A DNA stretch of 64,000 nucleotides from Allodiplogaster sudhausi (GCA_945643635.1 CALZFC010000267.1:930001-994000); one strand, 5' to 3'; counted from the stretch's first letter, positions 36,413 to 47,751 are shown. The notes: generated from the sequence alone by a model not told the origin. Made by a program: numbers and translations.

Positions 36413-36533
36413 ACGGATGAAAGAGAGAAAGGGGATTCTGTAATGTGAAGTTAGAGTGGATTCTGAAATGTGAAAGCGTTTACAAAAAAAAAGAAAAAAA
36501 AATTCTTGTATTCCTTCAAAATGGAAAAGGTTC

Positions 36534-36605
36534 AGGTCCCGGGGAGATTTGAACTCCCGTCGCAGGATTCAGAGTCCTGAGTGCTAACCGCTACACCACG
36601 GGACT
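36534..36605 (-). tRNA. tRNA-Gln (CTG), unit 13
   Basis: First base A instead of G. Confidence 0.88.

Positions 36606-36671
36606 GATGTTTGACAATGAGTGAAGGGAGTAAATAGAACCAAATTTCTAATTGAACATGAAAAAGATTTC

Positions 36672-36753
36672 TGACGAGAGTGGGATTCGAACCCACGCCT
36701 CCGAAGAGACTGGTGCCTTAAACCAGCGCCTTGGACCGCTCGGCCATCTCGCC
36672..36753 (-). tRNA. tRNA-Leu (AAG), unit 13
   Basis: Consensus. Confidence 0.95.

Positions 36754-36989
36754 ACGGTTGAAAGAGAGAAAGGGGATTCTGTAATGTGAAGTTATTCATA
36801 CAAAAAGAATGAAAAATTTTGAAATCCTTGAAAATGTAAAAAGTCGTTTAAAATAAAGCAAAATTCTAGAAATCTGTTTAAGAAAGAAAAGTTGAGCCAG
36901 AGCTTGCCTCAGAGAGAGTGGATTCTGAAATGTGAAAGCGTTTACAAAAAAAAAAAAATTCTTGTATTCCTTCAAAATGGAAAAGGTTC

Positions 36990-37061
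36990 AGGTCCCGGGG
37001 AGATTTGAACTCCCGTCGCAGGATTCAGAGTCCTGAGTGCTAACCGCTACACCACGGGACC
36990..37061 (-). tRNA. tRNA-Gln (CTG), unit 14
   Basis: Consensus. Confidence 0.95.

Positions 37062-37127
37062 GATGTTTGACAATGAGTGAAGGGAGTAAATAGAACCAAA
37101 TTTCTAATTGAACATGAAAAAGATTTC

Positions 37128-37209
37128 TGACGAGAGTGGGATTCGAACCCACGCCTCCGAAGAGACTGGTGCCTTAAACCAGCGCCTTGGACCGCTCGGC
37201 CATCTCGCC
37128..37209 (-). tRNA. tRNA-Leu (AAG), unit 14
   Basis: Consensus. Confidence 0.95.

Positions 37210-37446
37210 ACGGATGAAGGAGAGAAAGGGGATTCTGTAATGTGAAGTTGTTCATACAAAAAGAATGAAAAATTCTTGAAATCCTTGAAAATGTAAAAAG
37301 TCGTTTAAAATAAAGCAAAATTCTATAAATCTGTTTAAGAAAGAAAAGTTGAGCCAGAGCTTGCCTCAGAGAGAGTGGATTCTGAAATGTGAAAGCGTTT
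37401 ACAAAAAAAAAAAAATTCTTGTATTCCTTCAAAATGGAAAAGGTTC

Positions 37447-37518
37447 AGGTCCCGGGGAGATTTGAACTCCCGTCGCAGGATTCAGAGTCCTGAGTGCTAA
37501 CCGCTACACCACGGGACC
37447..37518 (-). tRNA. tRNA-Gln (CTG), unit 15
   Basis: Consensus. Confidence 0.95.

Positions 37519-37584
37519 GATGTTTGACAATGAGTGAAGGGAGTAAATAGAACCAAATTTCTAATTGAACATGAAAAAGATTTC

Positions 37585-37665
37585 TGACGAGAGTGGGATT
37601 CGAACCCACGCCTCCGAAGAGACCGGTGCCTTAAACCAGCGCCTTGGACCGCTCGGCCATCCGCC
37585..37665 (-). tRNA. tRNA-Leu (AAG), unit 15, acceptor deletion
   Basis: 81 bases: one base lost in the 5' acceptor strand (GGCGGATGG), and a change next to the anticodon stem. Probably impaired. Confidence 0.7.

Positions 37666-37901
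37666 ACGGATGAAGGAGAGAAAGGGGATTCTGTAATGTG
37701 AAGTTGTTCATACAAAAAGAATGAAAAATTCTTGAAATCCTTGAAAATGTAAAAAGTCGTTTAAAATAAAGCAAAATTCTATAAATCTGTTTAAGAAAGA
37801 AAAGTTGAGCCAGAGCTTGCCTCAGAGAGAGTGGATTCTGAAATGTGAAAGCGTTTACAAAAAAAAAAAATTCTTGTATTCCTTCAAAATGGAAAAGGTT
37901 C

Positions 37902-37973
37902 AGGTCCCGGGGAGATTTGAACTCCCGTCGCAGGATTCAGAGTCCTGAGTGCTAACCGCTACACCACGGGACC
37902..37973 (-). tRNA. tRNA-Gln (CTG), unit 16
   Basis: Consensus. Confidence 0.95.

Positions 37974-38039
37974 GATGTTTGACAATGAGTGAAGGGAGTA
38001 AATAGAACCAAATTTCTAATTGAACATGAAAAAGATTTC

Positions 38040-38120
38040 TGACGAGAGTGGGATTCGAACCCACGCCTCCGAAGAGACCGGTGCCTTAAACCAGCGCCTT
38101 GGACCGCTCGGCCATCCGCC
38040..38120 (-). tRNA. tRNA-Leu (AAG), unit 16, acceptor deletion
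   Basis: Same two changes as unit 15. Confidence 0.7.

Positions 38121-38358
38121 ACGGATGAAGGAGAGAAAGGGGATTCTGTAATGTGAAGTTGTTCATACAAAAAGAATGAAAAATTCTTGAAATCCTTGAA
38201 AATGTAAAAAGTCGTTTAAAATAAAGCAAAATTCTAGAAATCTGTTTAAGAAAGAAAAGTTGAGCCAGAGCTTGCCTCAGAGAGAGTGGATTCTGAAATG
38301 TGAAAGCGTTTACAAAAAAAAAAAAAATTCTTGTATTCCTTCAAAATGGAAAAGGTTC

Positions 38359-38430
38359 AGGTCCCGGGGAGATTTGAACTCCCGTCGCAGGATTCAGAGT
38401 CCTGAGTGCTAACCGCTACACCACGGGACC
38359..38430 (-). tRNA. tRNA-Gln (CTG), unit 17
   Basis: Consensus. Confidence 0.95.

Positions 38431-38497
38431 GATGTTTGACAATGAGTGAAGGGAGTAAATAGAACAAAATTTCTAATTGAACATAAAAAAAGATTTC

Positions 38498-38579
38498 TGC
38501 CGAGAGTATGATTCGAACCCACGCCTCCGAAGAGACTGGTGCCTTAAACCAGCGCCTTGGACCGCTCGGCCATCTCGCC
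38498..38579 (-). tRNA. tRNA-Leu (AAG), unit 17
   Basis: 3' acceptor TCTCGGC (G-G mismatch) and T stem broken by two changes (AATCATAC). Confidence 0.7.

Positions 38580-38823
38580 ACGGTTGAAAGAGAGAAAGGG
38601 GATTCTGTAATGTGAAGTTATTCATACAAAAAGAATGAAAAATTCTTGAAATCCTTGAAAATGTAAAAAGTCGTTTAAAATAAAGCAAAATTCTAGAAAT
38701 CTGTTTAAGAAATAAAACGTTGAGCCAGAGCTTGCCACAGAGAGAGTGGATTCTGAAATGTGAACGCGTTTACAAAAAAAAAGAAAAGAAAATTCTTGAA
38801 TTCCTTCAAAATGGAAAAGGTTC

Positions 38824-38895
38824 AGGTCCCGGGGAGATTTGAACTCCCGTCGCAGGATTCAGAGTCCTGAGTGCTAACCGCTACACCACGGGACC
38824..38895 (-). tRNA. tRNA-Gln (CTG), unit 18
   Basis: Consensus. Confidence 0.95.

Positions 38896-38962
38896 GATGT
38901 TTGACAATGAGTGAAGGGAGTAAATAGAACAAAATTTCTAATTGAACATAAAAAAAGATTTC

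Positions 38963-39044
38963 TGCCGAGAGTGGGATTCGAACCCACGCCTCCGAAGAGA
39001 CTGGTGCCTTAAACCAGCGCCTTGGACCGCTCGGCCATCTCGCC
38963..39044 (-). tRNA. tRNA-Leu (AAG), unit 18
   Basis: Acceptor TCTCGGC variant. Confidence 0.88.

Positions 39045-39288
39045 ACGGTTGAAAGAGAGAAAGGGGATTCTGTAATGTGAAGTTATTCATACAAAAAGAA
39101 TGAAAAATTCTTGAAATCCTTGAAAATGTAAAAAGTCGTTTAAAATAAAGCAAAATTCTAGAAATCTGTTTAAGAAATAAAACGTTGAGCCAGAGCTTGC
39201 CACAGAGAGAGTGGATTCTGAAATGTGAACGCGTTTACAAAAAAAAAGAAAATAAAATTCTTGAATTCCTTCAAAATGGAAAAGGTTC

Positions 39289-39360
39289 AGGTCCCGGGGA
39301 GATTTGAACTCCCGTCGCAGGATTCAGAGTCCTGAGTGCTAACTGCTACACCACGGGACC
39289..39360 (-). tRNA. tRNA-Gln (CTG), unit 19
   Basis: One D-loop change (GCAGTTAG). 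Confidence 0.9.

Positions 39361-39426
39361 GATGTTTGACAATGAGTGAAGGGAGTAAATAGAACAAAAT
39401 TTCTAATTGAACATGAAAAAGATTTC

Positions 39427-39508
39427 TGACGAGAGTGGGATTCGAACCCACGCCTCCGAAGAGACTGGTGCCTTAAACCAGCGCCTTGGACCGCTCGGCC
39501 ATCTCGCC
39427..39508 (-). tRNA. tRNA-Leu (AAG), unit 19
   Basis: Consensus. Confidence 0.95.

Positions 39509-39629
39509 ACGGATGAAAGAGAGAAAGGGGATTCTGTAATGTGAAGTTAGAGTGGATTCTGAAATGTGAAAGCGTTTACAAAAAAAAAGAAAATAAAATT
39601 CTTGTATTCCTTCAAAATGGAAAAGGTTC

Positions 39630-39701
39630 AGGTCCCGGGGAGATTTGAACTCCCGTCGCAGGATTCAGAGTCCTGAGTGCTAACCGCTACACCACGGGAC
39701 C
39630..39701 (-). tRNA. tRNA-Gln (CTG), unit 20
   Basis: Consensus. Confidence 0.95.

Positions 39702-39767
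39702 GATGTTTGACAATGAGTGAAGGGAGTAAATAGAACCAAATTTCTAATTGAACATGAAAAAGATTTC

Positions 39768-39849
39768 TGACGAGAGTGGGATTCGAACCCACGCCTCCGA
39801 AGAGACTGGTGCCTTAAACCAGCGCCTTGGACCGCTCGGCCATCTCGCC
39768..39849 (-). tRNA. tRNA-Leu (AAG), unit 20
   Basis: Consensus. Confidence 0.95.

Positions 39850-40084
39850 ACGGATGAAGGAGAGAAAGGGGATTCTGTAATGTGAAGTTGTTCAAACAAA
39901 AAGAATGAAAAATTCTTGAAATCCTTGAAAATGTAAAAAGTCGTTTAAAATAAAGCAAAATTCTAGAAATCTGTTTAAGAAAGAAAAGTTGAGCCAGAGC
40001 TTGCCTCAGAGAGAGTGGATTCTGAAATGTGAAAGCGTTTACAAAAAAAAAAATTCTTGTATTCCTTCAAAATGGAAAAGGTTC

Positions 40085-40156
40085 AGGTCCCGGGGAGATT
40101 TGAACTCCCGTCGCAGGATTCAGAGTCCTGAGTGCTAACCGCTACACCACGGGACC
40085..40156 (-). tRNA. tRNA-Gln (CTG), unit 21
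   Basis: Consensus. Confidence 0.95.

Positions 40157-40222
40157 GATGTTTGACAATGAGTGAAGGGAGTAAATAGAACCAAATTTCT
40201 AATTGAACATGAAAAAGATTTC

Positions 40223-40304
40223 TGACGAGAGTGGGATTCGAACCCACGCCTCCGAAGAGACTGGTGCCTTAAACCAGCGCCTTGGACCGCTCGGCCATCT
40301 CGCC
40223..40304 (-). tRNA. tRNA-Leu (AAG), unit 21
   Basis: Consensus. Confidence 0.95.

Positions 40305-40541
40305 ACGGATGAAGGAGAGAAAGGGGATTCTGTAATGTGAAGTTGTTCATACAAAAAGAATGAAAAATTCTTGAAATCCTTGAAAATGTAAAAAGTCGTT
40401 TAAAATAAAGCAAAATTCTAGAAATCTGTTTAAGAAAGAAAAGTTGAGCCAGAGCTTGCCTCAGAGAGAGTGGATTCTGAAATGTGAAAGCGTTTACAAA
40501 AAAAAAAAAATTCTTGTATTCCTTCAAAATGGAAAAGGTTC

Positions 40542-40613
40542 AGGTCCCGGGGAGATTTGAACTCCCGTCGCAGGATTCAGAGTCCTGAGTGCTAACCGCT
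40601 ACACCACGGGACC
40542..40613 (-). tRNA. tRNA-Gln (CTG), unit 22
   Basis: Consensus. Confidence 0.95.

Positions 40614-40679
40614 GATGTTTGACAATGAGTGAAGGGAGTAAATAGAACCAAATTTCTAATTGAACATGAAAAAGATTTC

Positions 40680-40761
40680 TGACGAGAGTTTGATTCGAAC
40701 CCACGCCTCCGAAGAGACTGGTGCCTTAAACCAGCGCCTTGGACCGCTCGGCCATCTCGCC
40680..40761 (-). tRNA. tRNA-Leu (AAG), unit 22
   Basis: T stem changed (AATCAAAC). Confidence 0.82.

Positions 40762-40998
40762 ACGGATGAAGGAGAGAAAGGGGATTCTGTAATGTGAAGT
40801 TGTTCATACAAAAAGAATGAAAAATTCTTGAAATCCTTGAAAATGTAAAAAGTCGTTTAAAATAAAGCAAAATTCTAGAAATCTGTTTAAGAAAGAAAAG
40901 TTGAGCCAGAGCTTGCCTCAGAGAGAGTGGATTCTGAAATGTGAAAGCGTTTACAAAAAAAAAAAAATTCTTGTATTCCTTCAAAATGGAAAAGGTTC

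Positions 40999-41070
40999 AG
41001 GTCCCGGGGAGATTTGAACTCCCGTCGCAGGATTCAGAGTCCTGAGTGCTAACCGCTACACCACGGGACC
40999..41070 (-). tRNA. tRNA-Gln (CTG), unit 23
   Basis: Consensus. Confidence 0.95.

Positions 41071-41136
41071 GATGTTTGACAATGAGTGAAGGGAGTAAAT
41101 AGAACCAAATTTCTAATTGAACATGAAAAAGATTTC

Positions 41137-41218
41137 TGCCGAGAGTATGATTCGAACCCACGCCTCCGAAGAGACTGGTGCCTTAAACCAGCGCCTTGGA
41201 CCGCTCGGCCATCTCGCC
41137..41218 (-). tRNA. tRNA-Leu (AAG), unit 23
   Basis: Same acceptor and T-stem changes as unit 17. Confidence 0.7.

Positions 41219-41453
41219 ACGGTTGAAAGAGAGAAAGGGGATTCTGTAATGTGAAGTTGTTCATACAAAAAGAATGAAAAATTCTTGAAATCCTTGAAAA
41301 TGTAAAAAGTCGTTTAAAATAAAGCAAAATTCTAGAAATCTGTTTAAGAAAGAAAAGTTGAGCCAGAGCTTGCCTCAGAGAGAGTGGATTCTGAAATGTG
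41401 AAAGCGTTTACAAAAAAAAAAATTCTTGTATTCCTTCAAAATGGAAAAGGTTC

Positions 41454-41525
41454 AGGTCCCGGGGAGATTTGAACTCCCGTCGCAGGATTCAGAGTCCTGA
41501 GTGCTAACCGCTACACCACGGGACC
41454..41525 (-). tRNA. tRNA-Gln (CTG), unit 24
   Basis: Consensus. Confidence 0.95.

Positions 41526-41591
41526 GATGTTTGACAATGAGTGAAGGGAGTAAATAGAACCAAATTTCTAATTGAACATGAAAAAGATTTC

Positions 41592-41672
41592 TGACGAGAG
41601 TGGGATTCGAACCCACGCCTCCGAAGAGACTGGTGCCTTAAACCAGCGCCTTGGACCGCTCGGCCATCCGCC
41592..41672 (-). tRNA. tRNA-Leu (AAG), unit 24, acceptor deletion
   Basis: One base lost in the 5' acceptor, as in unit 15. Confidence 0.7.

Positions 41673-41908
41673 ACGGATGAAGGAGAGAAAGGGGATTCTG
41701 TAATGTGAAGTTGTTCATACAAAAAGAATGAAAAATTCTTGAAATCCTTGAAAATGTAAAAAGTCGTTTAAAATAAAGCAAAATTCTAGAAATCTGTTTA
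41801 AGAAAGAAAAGTTGAGCCAGAGCTTGCCTCAGAGAGAGTGGATTCTGAAATGTGAAAGCGTTTACAAAAAAAAAAAATTCTTGTATTCCTTCAAAATGGA
41901 AAAGGTTC

Positions 41909-41980
41909 AGGTCCCGGGGAGATTTGAACTCCCGTCGCAGGATTCAGAGTCCTGAGGGCTAACCGCTACACCACGGGACC
41909..41980 (-). tRNA. tRNA-Gln (CTG), unit 25
   Basis: One D-stem change (AGCCCTCAGG). Confidence 0.88.

Positions 41981-42047
41981 GATGTTTGACAATGAGTGAA
42001 GGGAGTAAATAGAACAAAATTTCTAATTGAACATAAAAAAAGATTTC

Positions 42048-42129
42048 TGCCGAGAGTATGATTCGAACCCACGCCTCCGAAGAGACTGGTGCCTTAAACC
42101 AGCGCCTTGGACCGCTCGGCCATCTCGCC
42048..42129 (-). tRNA. tRNA-Leu (AAG), unit 25
   Basis: Same changes as unit 17. Confidence 0.7.

Positions 42130-42250
42130 ACGGTTGAAAGAGAGAAAGGGGATTCTGTAATGTGAAGTTAGAGTGGATTCTGAAATGTGAAAGCGTTTAC
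42201 AAAAAAAAAGAAAATAAAATTCTTGTATTCCTTCAAAATGGAAAAGGTTC

Positions 42251-42322
42251 AGGTCCCGGGGAGATTTGAACTCCCGTCGCAGGATTCAGAGTCCTGAGTG
42301 CTAACCGCTACACCACGGGACC
42251..42322 (-). tRNA. tRNA-Gln (CTG), unit 26
   Basis: Consensus. Confidence 0.95.

Positions 42323-42388
42323 GATGTTTGACAATGAGTGAAGGGAGTAAATAGAACCAAATTTCTAATTGAACATGAAAAAGATTTC

Positions 42389-42470
42389 TGACGAGAGTGG
42401 GATTCGAACCCACGCCTCCGAAGAGACTGGTGCCTTAAACCAGCGCCTTGGACCGCTCGGCCATCTCGCC
42389..42470 (-). tRNA. tRNA-Leu (AAG), unit 26
   Basis: Consensus. Confidence 0.95.

Positions 42471-42708
42471 ACGGTTGAAAGAGAGAAAGGGGATTCTGTA
42501 ATGTGAAGTTATTCATACAAAAAGAATGAAAAATTCTTGAAATCCTTGAAAATGTAAAAAGTCGTTTAAAATAAAGCAAAATTCTAGAAATCTGTTTAAG
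42601 AAAGAAAAGTTGAGCCAGAGCTTGCCTCAGAGAGAGTGGATTCTGAAATGTGAAAGCGTTTACAAAAAAAAAAAAAATTCTTGTATTCCTTCAAAATGGA
42701 AAAGGTTC

Positions 42709-42780
42709 AGGTCCCGGGGAGATTTGAACTCCCGTCGCAGGATTCAGAGTCCTGAGTGCTAACCGCTACACCACGGGACC
42709..42780 (-). tRNA. tRNA-Gln (CTG), unit 27
   Basis: Consensus. Confidence 0.95.

Positions 42781-42847
42781 GATGTTTGACAATGAGTGAA
42801 GGGAGTAAATAGAACAAAATTTCTAATTGAACATAAAAAAAGATTTC

Positions 42848-42929
42848 TGCCGAGAGTGGGATTCGAACCCACGCCTCCGAAGAGACTGGTGCCTTAAACC
42901 AGCGCCTTGGACCGCTCGGCCATCTCGCC
42848..42929 (-). tRNA. tRNA-Leu (AAG), unit 27
   Basis: Acceptor TCTCGGC variant. Confidence 0.88.

Positions 42930-43166
42930 ACGGTTGAAAGAGAGAAAGGGGATTCTGTAATGTGAAGTTATTCATACAAAAAGAATGAAAAATTCTTGAA
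43001 ATCCTTGAAAATGTAAAAAGTCGTTTAAAATAAAGCAAAATTCTAGAAATCTGTTTAAGAAAGAAAAGTTGAGCCAGAGCTTGCCTCAGAGAGAGTGGAT
43101 TCTGAAATGTGAAAGCGTTTACAAAAAAAAAAAATTTCTTGTATTCCTTCAAAATGGAAAAGGTTC

Positions 43167-43238
43167 AGGTCCCGGGGAGATTTGAACTCCCGTCGCAGGA
43201 TTCAGAGTCCTGAGTGCTAACCGCTACACCACGGGACC
43167..43238 (-). tRNA. tRNA-Gln (CTG), unit 28
   Basis: Consensus. Confidence 0.95.

Positions 43239-43304
43239 GATGTTTGACAATGAGTGAAGGGAGTAAATAGAACCAAATTTCTAATTGAACATGAAAAAGA
43301 TTTC

Positions 43305-43386
43305 TGACGAGAGTGGGATTCGAACCCACGCCTCCGAAGAGACTGGTGCCTTAAACCAGCGCCTTGGACCGCTCGGCCATCTCGCC
43305..43386 (-). tRNA. tRNA-Leu (AAG), unit 28
   Basis: Consensus. Confidence 0.95.

Positions 43387-43624
43387 ACGGTTGAAAGAGA
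43401 GAAAGGGGATTCTGTAATGTGAAGTTATTCATACAAAAAGAATGAAAAATTCTTGAAATCCTTGAAAATGTAAAAAGTCGTTTAAAATAAAGCAAAATTC
43501 TAGAAATCTGTTTAAGAAAGAAAAGTTGAGCCAGAGCTTGCCTCAGAGAGAGTGGATTCTGAAATGTGAAAGCGTTTACAAAAAAAAAAAAAATTCTTGT
43601 ATTCCTTCAAAATGGAAAAGGTTC

Positions 43625-43696
43625 AGGTCCCGGGGAGATTTGAACTCCCGTCGCAGGATTCAGAGTCCTGAGTGCTAACCGCTACACCACGGGAGC
43625..43696 (-). tRNA. tRNA-Gln (CTG), unit 29
   Basis: 5' acceptor reads GCTCCCG, one mismatch. Confidence 0.85.

Positions 43697-43762
43697 GATG
43701 TTTGACAATGAGTGAAGGGAGTAAATAGAACAAAATTTCTAATTGAACATAAAAAAGATTTC

Positions 43763-43844
43763 TGCCGAGAGTGGGATTCGAACCCACGCCTCCGAAGAGA
43801 CTGGTGCCTTAAACCAGCGCCTTGGACCGCTCGGCCATCTCGCC
43763..43844 (-). 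tRNA. tRNA-Leu (AAG), unit 29
   Basis: Acceptor TCTCGGC variant. Confidence 0.88.

Positions 43845-44088
43845 ACGGTTGAAAGAGAGAAAGGGGATTCTGTAATGTGAAGTTATTCATACAAAAAGAA
43901 TGAAAAATTCTTGAAATCCTTGAAAATGTAAAAAGTCGTTTAAAATAAAGCAAAATTCTAGAAATCTGTTTAAGAAATAAAACGTTGAGCCAGAGCTTGC
44001 CACAGAGAGAGTGGATTCTGAAATGTGAACGCGTTTACAAAAAAAAAGAAAATAAAATTCTTGAATTCCTTCAAAATGGAAAAGGTTC

Positions 44089-44160
44089 AGGTCCCGGGGA
44101 GATTTGAACTCCCGTCGCAGGATTCAGAGTCCCGAGTGCTAACCGCTACACCACGGGACC
44089..44160 (-). tRNA. tRNA-Gln (CTG), unit 30
   Basis: Anticodon stem CGGGA, one changed pair. Confidence 0.88.

Positions 44161-44226
44161 GATGTTTGACAATGAGTGAAGGGAGTAAATAGAACCAAAT
44201 TTCTAATTGAACATGAAAAAGATTTC

Positions 44227-44308
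44227 TGACGAGAGTGGGATTCGAACCCACGCCTCCGAAGAGACTGGTGCCTTAAACCAGCGCCTTGGACCGCTCGGCC
44301 ATCTCGCC
44227..44308 (-). tRNA. tRNA-Leu (AAG), unit 30
   Basis: Consensus. Confidence 0.95.

Positions 44309-44545
44309 ACGGATGAAGGAGAGAAAGGGGATTCTGTAATGTGAAGTTGTTCATACAAAAAGAATGAAAAATTCTTGAAATCCTTGAAAATGTAAAAAGT
44401 CGTTTAAAATAAAGCAATATTCTAGAAATCTGTTTAAGAAAGAAAAGTTGAGCCAGAGCTTGCCTCAGAGAGAGTGGATTCTGAAATGTGAAAGCGTTTA
44501 CAAAAAAAAAAAAATTCTTGTATTCCTTCAAAATGGAAAAGGTTC

Positions 44546-44617
44546 AGGTCCCGGGGAGATTTGAACTCCCGTCGCAGGATTCAGAGTCCTGAGTGCTAAC
44601 CGCTACACCACGGGACC
44546..44617 (-). tRNA. tRNA-Gln (CTG), unit 31
   Basis: Consensus. Confidence 0.95.

Positions 44618-44683
44618 GATGTTTGACAATGAGTGAAGGGAGTAAATAGAACCAAATTTCTAATTGAACATAAAAAAGATTTC

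Positions 44684-44765
44684 TGCCGAGAGTGGGATTC
44701 GAACCCACGCCTCCGAAGAGACTGGTGCCTTAAACCAGCGCCTTGGACCGCTCGGCCATCTCGCC
44684..44765 (-). tRNA. tRNA-Leu (AAG), unit 31
   Basis: Acceptor TCTCGGC variant. Confidence 0.88.

Positions 44766-45001
44766 ACGGTTGAAAGAGAGAAAGGGGATTCTGTAATGTG
44801 AAGTTATTCATACAAAAAGAATGAAAAATTCTTGAAATCCTTGAAAATGTAAAAAGTCGTTTAAAATAAAGCAAAATTCTAGAAATCTGTTTAAGAAAGA
44901 AAAGTTGAGCCAGAGCTTGCCTCAGAGAGAGTGGATTCTGAAATGTGAAAGCGTTTACAAAAAAAAAAAATTCTTGTATTCCTTCAAAATGGAAAAGGTT
45001 C

Positions 45002-45073
45002 AGGTCCCGGGGAGATTTCAACTCCCGTCGCAGGATTCAGAGTCCTGAGTGCTAACCGCTACACCACGGGACC
45002..45073 (-). tRNA. tRNA-Gln (CTG), unit 32
   Basis: B box altered: the T loop reads TTGAAAT instead of TTCAAAT. 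Confidence 0.8.

Positions 45074-45139
45074 GATGTTTGACAATGAGTGAAGGGAGTA
45101 AATAGAACCAAATTTCTAATTGAACATGAAAAAGATTTC

Positions 45140-45221
45140 TGACGAGAGTGGGATTCGAACCCACGCCTCCGAAGAGACTGGTGCCTTAAACCAGCGCCTT
45201 GGACCGCTCGGCCATCTCGCC
45140..45221 (-). tRNA. tRNA-Leu (AAG), unit 32
   Basis: Consensus. Confidence 0.95.

Positions 45222-45464
45222 ACGGATGAAGGAGAGAAAGGGGATTCTGTAATGTGAAGTTGTTCATACAAAAAGAATGAAAAATTCTTGAAATCCTTGA
45301 AAATGTAAAAAGTCGTTTAAAATAAAGCAAAATTCTAGAAATCTGTTTAAGAAATAAAACGTTGAGCCAGAGCTTGCCACAGAGAGAGTGGATTCTGAAA
45401 TGTGAACGCGTTTGCAAAAAAAAGAAAATAAAATTCTTGAATTCCTTCAAAATGGAAAAGGTTC

Positions 45465-45536
45465 AGGTCCCGGGGAGATTTGAACTCCCGTCGCAGGATT
45501 CAGAGTCCTGAGTGCTAACCGCTACACCACGGGACC
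45465..45536 (-). tRNA. tRNA-Gln (CTG), unit 33
   Basis: Consensus. Confidence 0.95.

Positions 45537-45602
45537 GATGTTTGACAATGAGTGAAGGGAGTAAATAGAACCAAATTTCTAATTGAACATGAAAAAGATT
45601 TC

Positions 45603-45684
45603 TGACGAGAGTGGGATTCGAACCCACGCCTCCGAAGAGACTGGTGCCTTAAACCAGCGCCTTGGACCGCTCGGCCATCTCGCC
45603..45684 (-). tRNA. tRNA-Leu (AAG), unit 33
   Basis: Consensus. Confidence 0.95.

Positions 45685-45922
45685 ACGGATGAAGGAGAGA
45701 AAGGGGATTCTGTAATGTGAAGTTGTTCATACAAAAAGAATGAAAAATTCTTGAAATCCTTGAAAATGTAAAAAGTCGTTTAAAATAAAGCAATATTCTA
45801 GAAATCTGTTTAAGAAAGAAAAGTTGAGCCAGAGCTTGCCTCAGAGAGAGTGGATTCTGAAATGTGAAAGCGTTTACAAAAAAAAAAAAAATTCTTGTAT
45901 TCCTTCAAAATGGAAAAGGTTC

Positions 45923-45994
45923 AGGTCCCGGGGAGATTTGAACTCCCGTCGCAGGATTCAGAGTCCTGAGTGCTAACCGCTACACCACGGGACC
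45923..45994 (-). tRNA. tRNA-Gln (CTG), unit 34
   Basis: Consensus. Confidence 0.95.

Positions 45995-46060
45995 GATGTT
46001 TGACAATGAGTGAAGGGAGTAAATAGAACCAAATTTCTAATTGAACATGAAAAAGATTTC

Positions 46061-46142
46061 TGACGAGAGTGGGATTCGAACCCACGCCTCCGAAGAGACT
46101 GGTGCCTTAAACCAGCGCCTTGGACCGCTCGGCCATCTCGCC
46061..46142 (-). tRNA. tRNA-Leu (AAG), unit 34
   Basis: Consensus. Confidence 0.95.

Positions 46143-46386
46143 ACGGATGAAGGAGAGAAAGGGGATTCTCTAATGTGAAGTTGTTCATAGAAAAAGAATG
46201 AAAAATTCTTGAAATCCTTGAAAATGTAAAAAGTCGTTTAAAATAAAGCAAAATTCTAGAAATCTGTTTAAGAAATAAAACGTTGAGCCAGAGCTTGCCA
46301 CAGAGAGAGTGGATTCTGAAATGTGAACGCGTTTACAAAAAAAAAGAAAATAAAATTCTTGAATTCCTTCAAAATGGAAAAGGTTC

Positions 46387-46458
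46387 AGGTCCCGGGGAGA
46401 TTTGAACTCCCGTCGCAGGATTCAGAGTCCTGAGTGCTAACCGCTACACCACGGGACC
46387..46458 (-). tRNA. tRNA-Gln (CTG), unit 35
   Basis: Consensus. Confidence 0.95.

Positions 46459-46524
46459 GATGTTTGACAATGAGTGAAGGGAGTAAATAGAACCAAATTT
46501 CTAATTGAACATGAAAAAGATTTC

Positions 46525-46606
46525 TGACGAGAGTGGGATTCGAACCCACGCCTCCGAAGAGACTGGTGCCTTAAACCAGCGCCTTGGACCGCTCGGCCAT
46601 CTCGCC
46525..46606 (-). tRNA. tRNA-Leu (AAG), unit 35
   Basis: Consensus. Confidence 0.95.

Positions 46607-46844
46607 ACGGATGAAGGAGAGAAAGGGGATTCTGTAATGTGAAGTTGTTCATACAAAAAGAATGAAAAATTCTTGAAATCCTTGAAAATGTAAAAAGTCG
46701 TTTAAAATAAAGCAATATTCTAGAAATCTGTTTAAGAAAGAAAAGTTGAGCCAGAGCTTGCCTCAGAGAGAGTGGATTCTGAAATGTGAAAGCGTTTACA
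46801 AAAAAAAAAAAAATTCTTGTATTCCTTCAAAATGGAAAAGGTTC

Positions 46845-46916
46845 AGGTCCCGGGGAGATTTGAACTCCCGTCGCAGGATTCAGAGTCCTGAGTGCTAACC
46901 GCTACACCACGGGACC
46845..46916 (-). tRNA. tRNA-Gln (CTG), unit 36
   Basis: Consensus. Confidence 0.95.

Positions 46917-46983
46917 GATGTTTGACAATGAGTGAAGGGAGTAAATAGAACAAAATTTCTAATTGAACATAAAAAAAGATTTC

Positions 46984-47065
46984 TGCCGAGAGTGGGATTC
47001 GAACCCACGCCTCCGAAGAGACTGGTGCCTTAAACCAGCGCCTTGGACCGCTCGGCCATCTCGCC
46984..47065 (-). tRNA. tRNA-Leu (AAG), unit 36
   Basis: Acceptor TCTCGGC variant. Confidence 0.88.

Positions 47066-47304
47066 ACGGTTGAAAGAGAGAAAGGGGATTCTGTAATGTG
47101 AAGTTATTCATACAAAAAGAATGAAAAATTCTTGAAATCCTTGAAAATGTAAAAAGTCGTTTAAAATAAAGTAAAATTCTATAAATCTGTTTAAGAAAGA
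47201 AAACGTTGAGCCAGAGCTTGTCACAGAGAGAGTGGATTCTGAAATGTGAAAGCGTTTACAAAAAAAAAAAAAATTCTTGTATTCCTTCAAAATGGAAAAG
47301 GTTC

Positions 47305-47376
47305 AGGTCCCGGGGAGATTTGAACTCCCGTCGCAGGATTCAGAGTCCTGAGTGCTAACCGCTACACCACGGGACC
47305..47376 (-). tRNA. tRNA-Gln (CTG), unit 37
   Basis: Consensus. Confidence 0.95.

Positions 47377-47442
47377 GATGTTTGACAATGAGTGAAGGGA
47401 GTAAATAGAACAAAATTTCTAATTGAACATAAAAAAGATTTC

Positions 47443-47524
47443 TGCCGAGAGTGGGATTCGAACCCACGCCTCCGAAGAGACTGGTGCCTTAAACCAGCGC
47501 CTTGGACCGCTCGGCCATCTCGCC
47443..47524 (-). tRNA. tRNA-Leu (AAG), unit 37
   Basis: Acceptor TCTCGGC variant. Confidence 0.88.
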
Positions 47525-47751
47525 ACGGTTGAAAGAGAGAAAGGGGATTCTGTAATGTGAAGTTATTCATACAAAAAGAATGAAAAATTCTTGAAATCCT
47601 TAAAAAGTCGTTTAAAATAAAGCAAAATTCTAGAAATCTGTTTAAGAAAGAAAAGTTGAGCCAGAGCTTGCCTCAGAGAGAGTGGATTCTGAAATGTGAA
47701 AGCGTTTACAAAAAAAAAAATTCTTGTATTCCTTCAAAATGGAAAAGGTTC